Below are positions 45,470 to 56,975 of a stretch of 64,000 bases of DNA, piece after piece. The translations under genes were made by a program, and so were the position numbers. The notes under the pieces are model-generated. The model searched no databases, had not been told where the DNA came from, and worked only from the letters and a program-made list of their open reading frames with translations. The stretch lies in NCBI GenBank assembly GCA_027924585.1, contig BSBM01000764.1, positions 2,126,001 to 2,190,000 of the forward strand, read 5' to 3'. How positions within the stretch are numbered: position 1 is the stretch's first letter; each line of letters starts with the position of its first letter. The DNA is from Larix kaempferi. Lineage: Eukaryota; Streptophyta; Pinopsida; Pinales; Pinaceae.

Positions 45470-46330
45470 CCATCCTTGCTCAATTTCAAACTTGTTATCA
45501 CTAGTGTTGGAGATGTCTTGCAATTTAACATCTTAAATATGTTCAAGACATCACTTGAATACATCGACTAAAATATAAATACACCCTTTTTAGTCTGTTG
45601 GACTTCAATGCCCAGAAAATACTTCATAAGCCCCAAATTAGTCATTTCAAATTCACTTTCGATGACTGATCTAAATTCCTCTCAGGAAAAATCACCAATA
45701 AATATTAAATCATCCACATACAGGAAGACAATTAGCTTATTACCTTGCTTGTTGATTTTTGCGTACAGCGTTGTCTCACATTCACTTCTATGAAATCCAT
45801 TCTGAATGAGGTAAGAGTCAATACAACTCTACCAAGCTCTAGGAGATTGCTTCAAACCATAGAGTGCCTTTTTCAACCTATATACTTTGTGTCCCTGTCT
45901 TGGGACTTCATAGCCTTGTGGTTGCTCCACATATAGTTCCTCTTCCAAATAACCATTTAAAAATGCATACTTAACATCCATTTGATAAACATGCCATTTC
46001 TTATGTGTTGCGATGGCCAAAATTGTTCTAACAGTGTCCATTATTGCTACAGGTGAAAAAGTTTCATTGAAGTCTATGCCAGGCTGCTATGTGAATCCTC
46101 TTGCTAGCAATCTTACCTTGTGCTTCTGTACATTTCCATCAGCATCTTTCTTGGTCTTATAAATCCATTTGACACTTATAACATCCTTGTCCTTAGGAAC
46201 ATCGACTAATTCCCATGTTTGGTTCTTCTCAATGCATTATATTTCTTCATCCATGGGTTGTGCCCAAACTTTATCTTCGACAGCTTCTTCAAATGTTAGC
46301 ACATCATTAATTTGAGAAAATATTGCAAAG
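45470..46330 (-). pseudogene. Copia D reverse transcriptase with intact YVDD
   Basis: The frame at 45829-46041 reads [40 protein letters not shown] and [17 protein letters not shown]. The catalytic Y-V-D-D lies at 45709-45720 with LIFIG following. Stops and frameshifts break the domain elsewhere, but this is the only copia RT here that keeps both catalytic Asp residues. Confidence 0.83.
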
Positions 46331-47546
46331 ACTGAGAATGAATTGGGTGTACCAGTCTCATATATCTCACACAGACTTCTTGTCTTTGTCAGAGGTGTTG
46401 ATGTCAAACTTCACAAACTACTTGATGGAGTTTTATATGCTATTGGTGTGCTTGTCGGAGTAGCTTGAATTGCGACTTGTGTCGGAGTTCGTTGTGTTGA
46501 AACATGTCGCGTTGTCCTTGGAGTAGATGGAGCTACGAAATTTTGATTCACATGCGGAGTCTCAACCACATCCTCTGCGATGTCATCATGTTCAACATGT
46601 GACACGATTTTAACATTCTTCTCTACAAATCCATCCCATGCTTCATTTTCTACAAACTAAACATATCGACTGATAATAACTTTTCTTGCGACATGGTCAT
46701 ACAACTTGTATGCTTTTGTGTCTTCAGAATACCCAATAAAAATACATTTATGTCCTTTATTGTCTAATTTCCTTCTTAGCTCATCTCGAACATGTGTGTA
46801 TACGACACAACCAAAAAATTTTAAATGCAGAATACTATGTTTCATACCTGTCCAAGCTTCATGTGTAACTTTGTTCTTCACACTCTTCGTCGGACATCGA
46901 TTCATGATGTATACAGCAGTTGCCACTGCATCAACCCAGTATTCATTTGATAGATGCATGGCTTCCAACATACTGCACGCCATCTCCATAATGGTTTTGT
47001 TCTTCCTCTCTATGACACCATTCTGCTGCGGTGTATACCACGCAATGAATTTCCTGTGTATGCCATGATTTTTACAAAAGTTTAAGAAATCATTTAAAGC
47101 ATACTCACCACCTATGTCTCTTCTTAATATCCCGGTGTTGTAGCCACTCTACTTCTCCACAAGTGCCTTGAACTGCTGAAAAAATCCAAACACATCATAT
47201 TTATGTTTTAGAAAATATGCCCAGGTTTTTCTTGTGAAATCATCAATAAATGTGAGAAGGTAAGTGCATCCTCCTATGGACAGCGTTTGCATTGGTCCAA
47301 AAATATCAGAGTGCACAATTTAAAGTGGTGTGCGAGCTCTATATGAATTTTCGACTGAAAAATCTCCTTGTGTGGTTTGCCAAAAATACAGCCTTCACAA
47401 ATTCTTTCTGGATTTTTAATCAATGGAAATCCTTTCACCATGTCCTTCATGTGCAGTAGATTCATCCCACCAAAATTCAGATGTACAAATCTGAAGTGCC
47501 ACAACCAAGATTCATCTCGTATTTCTGATTGAAACACTACTTGCAT
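46331..47546 (-). pseudogene. Copia D integrase and linker
   Basis: Zinc domain (CEGCIFGKPHK) at 47274-47546, then the core C-terminal part (MHLSNEYWVDAVATAVYIMN, HVRDELRRKLDNKGHKCIFI) at 46657-46989, then the linker (SHVEHDDIAEDVVETPHV) at 46411-46605. Frames are separated by stops, and the region with the second Asp is eroded. Confidence 0.82.
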
Positions 47547-48031
47547 TTGTTTTTCGTTGTCTTTTTCTTTCTTGTTGCAATGAATGTCTGCTTCTTTGCT
47601 TTCTGCTTTGAATGCGGCTCCATAATTTCCATTTGGACTTCCATGAACAACTTGAGTTGTTTTTCAATTTATGTTTGTTCTTATTCTCAAAGGAAACAAG
47701 CGATTGCTTGTCATTTGCACTTCGACTATTAAGTGATTGCTTGGATATATGTCCTTTATCAGACAATGCTTTCATGTCATATGACCTTTGTAGCCTTTTT
47801 TCTATCATTTTTCCAATGCTCATCAAATTATGCTTCAAACCTTGAACATAATAAACATCAGGCATAAATTTATGCTACCCCTATTTGGTTAGAATTTCAA
47901 CAGTACCCTTACCCAAAATAGTGACTTGAATATTATTTCCAAGTGTGACATCAGTTTGAATTGATTTATCTATATTAGAGAATAGATTTAAATTACAAGT
48001 CATATGAGTGCTACAACCTGAGTCTGAATAC
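47547..48031 (-). pseudogene. Copia D protease
   Basis: DSGCSTHMTCNLNLFSNIDK marks the protease active site; further on are DVTLGNNIQVTILGKG and YYVQGLKHNLMSIGKM. Just upstream on the minus strand (48032) the copia sequence stops. Confidence 0.8.
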
Positions 48032-48440
48032 TTGAGTTTTCTTTGGATCTGTTTGCTGAGTGGGTGGACTATCCATGGGATTTTTCCCATGTTAATCTCT
48101 AGAGTAGAGCTTCATTTATCGCTTGGTGTTCCCATCTTTCCTCCATATTGTCATCTTTGAAACTCCATAATTATGCTTGCAAGCTCTGTATTGATTTCAT
48201 TAAGTCTGAATTCAACTCCACCACTATTTCTTCTTCTCGGGGTGGGGAATTCAGATTTCTATGTCTACTGCTGTCCTCTTATGCATTCATATTTCATATT
48301 GTATTTGTACCTGAAATGTTTCATCAATTAGTAAGAACAGAATTCTGTTAGTTTATAAAAATGACAATAAAATCATATTTTATTTTTTTGCAGCGGATGT
48401 TTTGCAGTGAGCCCAAAATGTATCTTAGTGTTGTAACTGG
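48032..48440 (-). other. Leader and possible gag start of the E2 element
   Basis: This belongs to the element whose LTR is E2, because it follows E2's primer site on the minus strand. Reading it gives RRRNSGGVEFRLNEINTELA and MGTPSDK, which could be a gag N-terminus, but I do not recognise the family. Its continuation is lost at the junction with copia D. Confidence 0.45.
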
Positions 48441-48452
48441 GCTTTGATACCA
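48441..48452 (-). other. Primer-binding site of the E2 element
   Basis: TGGTATCAAAGC on the minus strand, one mismatch from TGGTATCAGAGC, two nucleotides (AG) after the LTR end. It proves that E-type LTRs belong to a minus-strand LTR retrotransposon. Confidence 0.82.
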
Positions 48453-48454
48453 CT

Positions 48455-51400
48455 TGTAATGTCCCTAAAACTATAAAAATTTAAAATATTTCCGTATGAT
48501 CAACATTGTCAATTTAATCAACTATTTAGTAAATTAACTTCAATACCGGGAGATAAGAAGATTTATTATTGCAATGAAGATATACAATTTCTACTTATGT
48601 TTGAGGCTTCCCTTCTTGGTTTGTTTGACGTGAAGGGATTTACTTGTAGTTCTATGGTAGAGATATTTCTAGAATGGGTTCAATGATCCATAATGAGTTT
48701 AGCATTTAGTTATGTTTACTTCAAGTCTTACTATGTGTATGCTTTAGACTTAAAATGAATGGATTTCAATGTGTAATAAATTCCCCTTTTCTTTAAAAGT
48801 ATAGTTCTATTTTAAAAGGCTTGAGGGGATGAATTTGGTGACACAAGCCGGGCTTACTTAGCTATATGCTAAGGTTTTCTCTTACCTGTGTTTTGTAGCC
48901 ACTCTTCCAAAGAAATGTTTTAAGCCTAACATTCTAGAGTAGGAGATTGTTTTAAATAAAAGGGTCAAAATAAATGTAGTGTGCAATGGTTGACAAAATC
49001 GAGTTTGAACAATAAGTGACACTCTCTACTGTGGAGAATGGATAAAAATCTCATGGGTAGTGGGGTTTGGTGGCATTCAATGCATTCACTGATGGTTATA
49101 ATGCTACCCAAATAGAGTATGGTAAGGTTCTATGCGCCTAGGATGGCTTTCGTTGTACTTCATTCTTGTTGTCTAGGTCTGGATGGAGAGCTCTTAGGGT
49201 TTGCGAAAATGATGGTAAGAAAAAAGGGCTCTCAGGGATTCGAAGTGTGGCCATGAGACCAGCGTTGGCCATGAGTGTTTTCTCAGGCCCGCACTCATCC
49301 TGATAGCATGAGGATAATTTTAATATGAGGTAACTTTCGTAACTCTATTCTTGTTTTAACTTTTGCTTCCTTAAATTCGGTTTTGCTGAGAAAAGTAACT
49401 AATGTTTAAACTTATCATTGACAGGGACTCCGAAGTTGGGGGTTTGAACTTGGTAGAGTGGAGTGTTTGTAGCAGGGTGGTTGAAGCTACTATGGCCATG
49501 GGTAATCCTGGTCCATTGTGGAACTATCTCCCCTCATGCAAAATGTTTAACCAGAGTAGTGGTAGTTTGCTGAAGCGTTTTGCTTGAGAAGGCATTTCTC
49601 ATTTGGGTGTTGGGATCTTAATGTAATGTTTTGGTTTTGGATTTTCATGGGCTGACTTGGTTGAAAAGACGCCTTGAATCATGTGAAAGCTATGGCTTCG
49701 TTTTGAAGCTTGTATGTGCACTTTTCTGGAACAGAGGGTTTCCCAACTTGGCTCCTCAACTGTGTATGATTCGTTTTGCTCGCTATGGTGTTTGTAATTC
49801 GTATTAAAATTGAGCCTTCTCATTTTGGGTACCCTGTCAGGATCGTAGCTATAAATTATGAATGGTTTTAAGATTCTATGGAGAATGTTGACTCTGTGTA
49901 TTCTTTAAATGATGATATTGAAAGTTAGAGTGTTCGAGATTTCTGGTTAATTTTAATGTTGTTGTTGATTCTTTTTAGGGTGAAAGAATAGCATGACCCT
50001 ATAACTATGTTGATGGGAGTCTAAGATGTTTATGTACTTAACTTCTCTATTTCTCAAAATATCTATGTTTTTTCTACAGCAAGCCCTAGGGTTTTAATAT
50101 TTTGTTTTAGCTCTTACATTTAATCTTTATGCATTTTTTTATTTGGAAGCAACCCCTCTGTAGGAAGAATGGTACTAATGTTTGATGAGTTTATAATGAT
50201 GGGAAAGGCTCTAACTAGTTGTGTAATTACCTGCTTCTGCGTATTTAGGTTATGAATATGATTTTAATGTATTTATGAATCCATGTACTAAACGAAATAA
50301 TGGAAGCGATGCCTCTGTCAGTAAAATGAAATAAGTGTTTCCAGGTTTGCTTATGAATGTTTCTGTCTTCGCGTTTTTCTCTAAAAAGGGGCAAGCATCT
50401 CTGTAGATGAATGAATTTTAGTTTTTATAGTTTACGATATAATTTCTTAGTTTTGGTTGTATGAAGATATGGTCCTGTAAAATTCTATTCAAGATTAATT
50501 TAATTGGAACAAGTTTGTGTTTAAAAATTATGGGAAGATCCCTAGCGTAGAAATCGCATTCTGAATCTTTGTGTTTCTTTATGGTTAATGTTTATGTTGA
50601 GTTGGATGGTAATCCACGGTGTAGCATGCTCTAATTGTAAACATGGATCAAAATGTGTTGATTTAAAGGACTCGATCCCAATTCTTAATTTTATTAGGGA
50701 GTACTGGACTAGAAAGAAATCGCTCCCTAAGTGTAAGAGGAGAAATATGGTGGTTGCTTCAGGAAAGGGTTTGATAGGTGATAAAACAATTATGATCATA
50801 CTACGTTTAATTTTTAATTGGGTTAAAGAAAATAAAGGACTCTACGAAATATCTGTCAGAGATTTAGGTTATCAATTAAATAAAGGGATGGCATTGTTTT
50901 GAAGTTTTGATTTCATTAAGTTTGAAACCTAGGGTCAAAGGGAAAATGATCTTTCTTGCTAATAAGACCTAGTTGTTTAAGAGAGGATCAACGTAGAATT
51001 GGATTAAAGTTTTTCTAGGTTAAAATAATGCTATAGGTTTGGCTAGATAGATATCTAGCACAGGCTAGCATTGCTAGCTCTTGCTAGATCTTTAAACATA
51101 GATTTTGAGTAGGGTTTTTAAGTTTATCTTTAAGAAGAAAACTAAATTTAATGTTTAAGATGGTTAATTCTAACCTGGGGATCCCATGCCTTATCCCTTG
51201 CCCTAATACATAAATATAACCAGAATACTTGTGGAAAAGAAATGACAGTAGTTCAATCTCTAACCTTCTTCCCATAATAATTTGAAAACATAAAAATAAT
51301 TCATACCTGAACTTTGCAGCCTGGATCTTCTTCTGGTAATTACCTGCACACCTCAAACACTCATTAATGGAAACAAATATGCTTTAGCTGACCTATGGGA

Positions 51401-52343
51401 TGATTAAATGAATAACTTTGGAACTACCACGTTCCTCCCAACCATAAACTGGAACCATTCCTGGTTCTAATCCGATTCCCCCCGAGCTGGCTCCAACATT
51501 AAACGTACCGACTAAACTCAATCTTTTTGGGACAATTCTCTCTTGGTACCCTACATAATGATAATGAGAAAGATGATCCTTTCTTTGGATTTTGTCCTTT
51601 CTTTTATAGATAATCTTTTGGAATGGAAGTTAAGTTAATAATAATATATTTAATATTAACTTAAGTTTGATTTTCATTTTTCAAAATAGAATTAAAAGTA
51701 TTATTTAATAAACTTTAGTTTTGTTTTAGAATTCTTACTTAGTTCTTTTTGAACTAATTTGTAAGTTACATTATATTATATTTAATTAATTATATCCATG
51801 AGATTTAATTATAGGTAAAATCTATTTAAGTGGATATATATATATATATATATATAAATATATATATATTACTTTATTTATCTAGGTATTCTTTATTACT
51901 CTTATATATAGATAAGAGTATCTATATATATAATATCTTTTATATATATACATAGCTTTGTATACCACTTTAATACATAAGTGAGATTCTTTATAATTAA
52001 TCCACTTTGATTTAACCAAGTAGTTATATATCATTACAATCTTTGATGTTTATTTAAGGAATAGGGTCAACTCTTTTGACAAGGCTATTGGTAGGTTTAG
52101 AAGGTCTGCTAGGTTAGGTAGCTCTAGGTCCCTTTTTGCATGTTGGATTACCTCATTTTCCATGGTAGTTTCCTCCGTCCTTAATGAGATTAGAAATGAA
52201 TCAATTTAGTAAAAATGAAATAAGTATGATGAATTGTGCTATTCAGAGCCTTCCTCAACTCAACACCTTCTTAAGTAAAGTAACCTCTAGTGCTATTCAA
52301 AGCTTAGGCTCAACACTTTTACATGGGCATTACGCTAGCCTTC
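48455..52343 (-). repeat. E2, second giant LTR (truncated)
   Basis: Begins TGTAATGTCCC and aligns with LTR E throughout: both have GGGCTTACTTAGC, TTGACAGGG, CATTCCTGGTTC...CTCCAACAT, AGTTAATAATAATAT and GGTCCCT...TGCATGTTGGATT at corresponding places. It lacks the last 0.5 kb, including most of the minisatellite, because homology ends at CATTACGCTAG (about 52343). It carries TA microsatellites at about 51834-51870. Confidence 0.82.
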
Positions 52344-53515
52344 TGCAGAGAATTGTTGGATGTTCTATATTCAGTAAGTTCGATCTGAAATATGGATTTT
52401 ATCAGATTGGAATTGATGCTAAGGATAGATTTAAAACTTTCTTTGTTGTTCCTCATGGTCAATATCAGTGGAAAGTCTTACCCTTTGGGATAAACAATGC
52501 TCCCTCAGAATTTCAAAAGAGGATGGAAAATATTTTCAGAGAAAAGGGATGGGAATTAGTCTTCATTGATGATATACTAATATGCTCTAAGAATTTGCAG
52601 GAACATTTAAAGCATTTGCAGGTATTTTATCATCTGGTCTATAAACATGGTCTTGTTCTCTCAAAGAGCAAGATGGAGATTGGAAAAGTTGAAATTGAGT
52701 TTCTCGATTTCAAGCTTAATAAAGGACAGGTAATTCTTCAAGACCATGTCTTGAAAGTCTTCTCCCAGTTCCCAGATCAGATTCTAGAAAAAGTCTAGCT
52801 TCAGAGATTTCTGGGAAGTCTAAATTATATCAGACCATTCTATAAAGGACAAGTTGAGGATATCCATATCCTTCGAAAAATATTGAAAAGGAATACTCCG
52901 AAATGGTCTCAAGAAATGACTGCAACAGTCCAGAAGATAAAGACTAAAGTACAACAGCTCCCTACTTTGTCTCTCCCTCAAGGAACTAGTCACCTAATCA
53001 TCGAAACAGATGCTTTGGCTAATTCATGGGGTGGGATTCTTATTGAATTACATGATGGAAAAGAAGAAATGTGTGGCTATGCTCTAGGATCATTCAAGTC
53101 TACATAACTTAATTATCCTTCTAGTCATAAAGAAATTCTGGCTGTTAAAATGACAGTCAATCAATTTCATTTATTTTTAAAACCTGTAAAGTTTTTTATT
53201 AGGACTTATTTGAAAATAATGCCTACGATATTTAAAAATGAAAATCTGATGGCCGAAAATAGTTCTAGTATTTTAAAATGGTTTTTGTGGTTACAAAATT
53301 TTGATTTTGATATTGTATATAAACCTGGTTATCTTAATTGTGTTGCTGACATGTTAAGCAGAGAAGAACCACATACTCTAGTTTTTCCCCAGCTAAATAT
53401 GTTCTATACAGGAGTCTCCAGCTCCCAGCAACATGATAAAGGAAAGGCTTGCAAGACCATTTCCTTCCCCTCTCAGCCATTCTCAGGAAGGGTTGTTCCT
53501 AAAACCCTAGGATGA
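52344..53515 (+). pseudogene. Endogenous pararetrovirus (Caulimoviridae) RT-RNase H fragment
   Basis: The frame starts inside RT (IFSKFDLKYGFYQIGI) and continues with PFGINNAPSEFQKRM and the catalytic F-I-D-D at 52562-52573. Then come the connection domain and RNase H: ETDA with WGG, a stop, LNYPSSHKEILAV, ending near VADMLSREEP. Motifs such as the FPDQI stretch and the WGG near the RNase H Asp fit Caulimoviridae better than Ty3/gypsy. The reading frame is the same throughout, with only two stops (TAG at 52796-52798, TAA at 53105-53107). Movement, coat and protease parts are absent. It is an integrated remnant, not a complete viral genome; the genus is uncertain, though gymnosperm genomes are known to carry such remnants. 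Confidence 0.8.
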
Positions 53516-54275
53516 ATTAGTGACACCTAAAGAACACAAGATATCTTTAGAATATGCAAGAAGAATAGAAGCTGAAAAGTTCCTCTCTTTGACGCTTATC
53601 AGACAAATCAAAGAATCCCCACTTAAACTTCAAATTTTGGAGAAATGGGAGAAAGACGCCTTTCTTGGCTTAGAAAAGGGACAAGGTAAACTAATTGGTT
53701 ATTGAGAAGTCTAGCGGGATTGTAATGAAGAAGAAGGAAGAGATGTTTCGTATGCTGACATTGGCCATGGTGATCTTACCTGGACAACATACAACCTTAT
53801 TCTTCAATTTTGCAGAGAAGAAAGAGAGATTGTTATCTGTGCAGATCCATCTAATCTGCTCAACACTACATGGTTAGGATGGACATAAATCCTTTTGGAT
53901 AAATTTTGCACAAGGAAAGATTGGATCCAAAGGAGAGCCAACTTTATTCTTCACCTCCAGGCTAATATGCGAGTTGCTGATCTGAACCATATGTGGTTCA
54001 AATTCAAGTTACGACACCTTGGGGGTGTTATTCGCCACTTGAGCACACTATGTACATAACTTGGAATTTTATCAAAAGGAACCAAGCTGGTAATAGGATT
54101 GATTCTAAAGTTCACACTAGATGGGTTCCTTTGAATTAGAGAGTTGAATAGACTTTTCAAGGCGAATTCATGTGTGAACATAACAAAGTTATGTTTGGTT
54201 TAGATGTTGAGCAATGCTTTGATTATAATCTATATCCATACACCTTACCCAATGAACCTGAGGATATGCTAGTTC
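53516..54275 (+). pseudogene. Unassigned coding remnant downstream of pararetroviral RNase H
   Basis: A different frame opens right at the RNase H end (53514-53705, charged, probably helical: SLEYARRIEAEKFLSL). It continues in broken form with WIQRRANFILHLQANMRVAD near 53920-53975 and DVEQCFDYNLYPYTLPNEPE near 54200-54255. Composition looks like real protein. A one-base shift would join the first part to the RNase H frame, so this may be the C-terminal extension of the viral polyprotein or a following viral ORF. I recognise no domain. Confidence 0.5.
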
Positions 54276-56290
54276 GTGCTGGGATTCTCTCATATTGCAT
54301 GGGCCCTCAGCCAAGTAACTAGGGGTGGCAGTAAGGCAAAATTTGTGTGGGTCCTGCCCCAACAACAAGCCTTCGATGAATTGAAGAAGTGTTTGTGCTC
54401 ATCGCCGGTACTCTCATTACCGGACCTGCAACATCCCTTTGAGATCGAGACATATGCTTCAGATTATGCTCTGGGCACCACTCTCACTCAACACAGCCAC
54501 CCCATAGCATATCATAGTGAGACACTATCAGATGATGTCTATAAGTACCCTACTTACGACAAAGAAATGTACTCCATTATGCAAGCCTGTTTCCAGTGGA
54601 GACATTACATTCTTGGGAAGGAGACAGTCATCCACACTAATCACAAGCCACTATAGTTCACGCAGACCCAAGGAAAGTTGGAGAATGACCGCCATCAGAA
54701 GTGGTCAACATACTTAAAGCAGTTCCACCTCAACATCAATTATAAAACAGGGAGTACCAATCGAGTTGCTAACTGCCTCAATCGACCTCCAGTTGTGGCA
54801 CTCACAACAATGCTAGACTCTTTCGGCCATGAGACCTCTGGATGGCCCCACCTCTACGAGACAAACCTTGATTTCCCCACCACCTGCAAAATGTTAGGCA
54901 CCAACTCAATGGTCACTAATTTCCATCTTCAGGATGGTTTGTTGTGCTGTCTGGGACATCTCTGCGTTCCATCAAGTGAGCACGCGAAGCTGATTTGGGA
55001 AGCTCACTATAGTTAGGTGGCAGGACACTTTGGTGTCGAAAATACAATTGTAGTGTTGCAGAAACATTTCTACTAGTCGAAACTTCAATAGGATGTCGGT
55101 AAGTATATCAGGTCATGCACTGCTTGTGCTATTGCCAAACCAACCACTAAGAAACAGGGCCTGTACACCCCTTTGCCTACTCCTAACAGGCCATGGGAAT
55201 CCATCTCAATGGACTGCATGTTGGGCCTCCCTTCCACCAAGAGAGGGAACAACTATGTTTTTGTGGTTGTTGATCGCTTTTCCAAGATGGCAATTCTAGT
55301 CGCCTGCAAGAAGAACATCACAGCGGAAGCCGTTCCCAAGCTCTTCTTTGAACGAGTCTGGGTACATTTTGGGATCCCTTAGACCATTATCTCAGACCGT
55401 GATAGTCGGTTCGTCAGCTCATTCTGGTCAAGCCTCTGGTCACTGCTAGATACCAAGCTCACCAAATCCACTGCCTTCCACTCCCAGACAGACGACCAAA
55501 TCGAGGTCGTCAACCGGATGGTCGTACATGTATATACTGTGCATGTACAATTCAACACACCCCCGCACATGTGATGAGAGTCTTTCCTATGTCCAGCATA
55601 GCTACAACCAAGCCCTGCACAGATCAACTAGCCATAGACCCTTTCAAGTGGGGCTGGGATTCCAACCTTTAGGCCCCATGGATGTTGCACTTCCCCTGGC
55701 GACCACCTCGGCCGACTCATCCCCAGAAGCTGACAAAGCCACCCAGTTCATTGAATGGATACAACATATCCACCAACCGGTTTAGGATATTCTACAGAAG
55801 TCTAATGCCAAGTACAGGCAGTGCCATGATCAACATCGGGTGGCACATAAGTTTCAGGTGGGTGACAAACTTTGGTTGCATTTGCAGAAAGAACGCCTTA
55901 CAGGGCCCCATCGGAAGCTTCTCCCACTACGTTATGGGTTCTAAATCATCACCAAGGCAGTGGGTGACAATGATTTTGAGCTCAACATTCCCCCCTCCCT
56001 TGGTATGCATCCAGTCTTCAACGTGGCTCTCCTTCGGCCATATTTCCCACCATTATTAGACACCTCTGAGATAGCAGAGCAGTTAACACCAATAGAGCTC
56101 AACCCTGACTACCTGCAACAGGCATCGAGTGATCATATTGCAAACATGCAGATCAAGGGCACTCAAAATTAAAGGATCCAACTTTATCGAGTTGTCAAAG
56201 CAGGGCAGCTCCTGCACCAGGGCAAGTGACTCACCTAGGGCCAAATTCAACAGAACTTTCCTCATCTGATGGGGGAACTCAACGCAATGG
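54276..56290 (+). pseudogene. Gypsy F: RNase H, integrase and C-terminus, broken
   Basis: The sequence starts at the end of RT (GFSHIAWALSQVTRGG) and covers RNase H (YASDYALGTTLTQH, YHSETLSDDVYKYPTYDKEM). The integrase zinc domain follows (AHYS, stop, VAGHFG ... CTACA), then the core with all three acidic residues readable ([23 protein letters not shown]). Last is the C-terminal HPVFNVALLRPYFPP block usual in Ty3/gypsy. More than five stops and several frameshifts are present. Everything upstream of late RT is missing; the sequence abuts the pararetroviral remnant. Confidence 0.85.
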
Positions 56291-56305
56291 AGACCATTGC
56301 TTCCT

Positions 56306-56316
56306 AAGGAGGGAGG
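56306..56316 (+). other. Polypurine tract of gypsy F
   Basis: AAGGAGGGAGG just before the LTR start TGATCTAGG. Confidence 0.75.
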
Positions 56317-56318
56317 TT

Positions 56319-56975
56319 TGATCTAGGTAGATATCGGTGGCCACCCACCTTTCCAACTAGCTCAAAATAGTTTTTTGGAAATTTCGGTAATATACTATTT
56401 TTAGCAGTTTTTCGGGCCTTGAACTTCCAGAGCCATTTTGAGGCCCTAAACGACGTTTTTTCGGCATTGAATTATTGGGAAAATATGGGTATGGTGCACC
56501 TACCCTTTTCATGTGCCGAACTCAAGATTTGATGACCCTTTTGTATTCATTGAATAGATCTTTCCAACGAGCTATTTTACGCCCCAAAAGGAGATCGTAT
56601 GCAAGAGTTACGACCCCGGGAAGTTGATGTACTAACTTACCCAAACGGGGCCCACATGACTTTTGGCGCTTCGTCTCCTAGGGTTAGGTTTTTGGATGTC
56701 TAGGTTTTTTGACATTCCTGTTTATTGTAAAAGGCCTTCAGAGCCTTATTGTAACCATCTTGTTCCGAATGAGCGCAGCCATCACGTCTCTTCCCAGAGA
56801 TAAGCCGCCACCATTCCAACAAGCTTGTTTTCCGCTACATTTTACAGTTTTAGCTTATTTCCTTATTGAATAGAAAACCAATTTTACTGTAACTCTATTA
56901 TTTTGTGTTAAGCATCTGATAATAATCTGTATTCAATTCGTTCTACGCAAAAAATCTGGATCACCAACTCTAACA
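56319..56975 (+). repeat. 3' LTR of gypsy F
   Basis: TG...CA ends (TGATCTAGG to CTCTAACA), directly after the polypurine tract. The end is inferred from the TAACA terminus, since no second copy exists in the window. Confidence 0.6.

Larger units (their letters stand above)
43727..48031 (-). mobile_element. Copia D, sister of copia B, gag end missing
   Basis: On the minus strand: protease (48031 downward), integrase, RT, RNase H (to 44827), polypurine tract (from 44687) and 3' LTR (about 43727-44686). LTR and pol are clearly of the B family. Gag, primer site and 5' LTR of its own family are missing; at 48031 the sequence passes abruptly into the leader of E2. It interrupts the DUF247 relic. 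Confidence 0.82.

Noticed and set aside
50588-50902. 104-codon ORF in E2
   Set aside because: Not open in the corresponding part of LTR E; no recognised family.
48455-52343. E2 as the genuine 5' LTR of copia D
   Set aside because: D's 3' LTR is of the B type and unrelated to E2, so the pair cannot be LTRs of one normally replicated element; treated as a chimeric junction instead.
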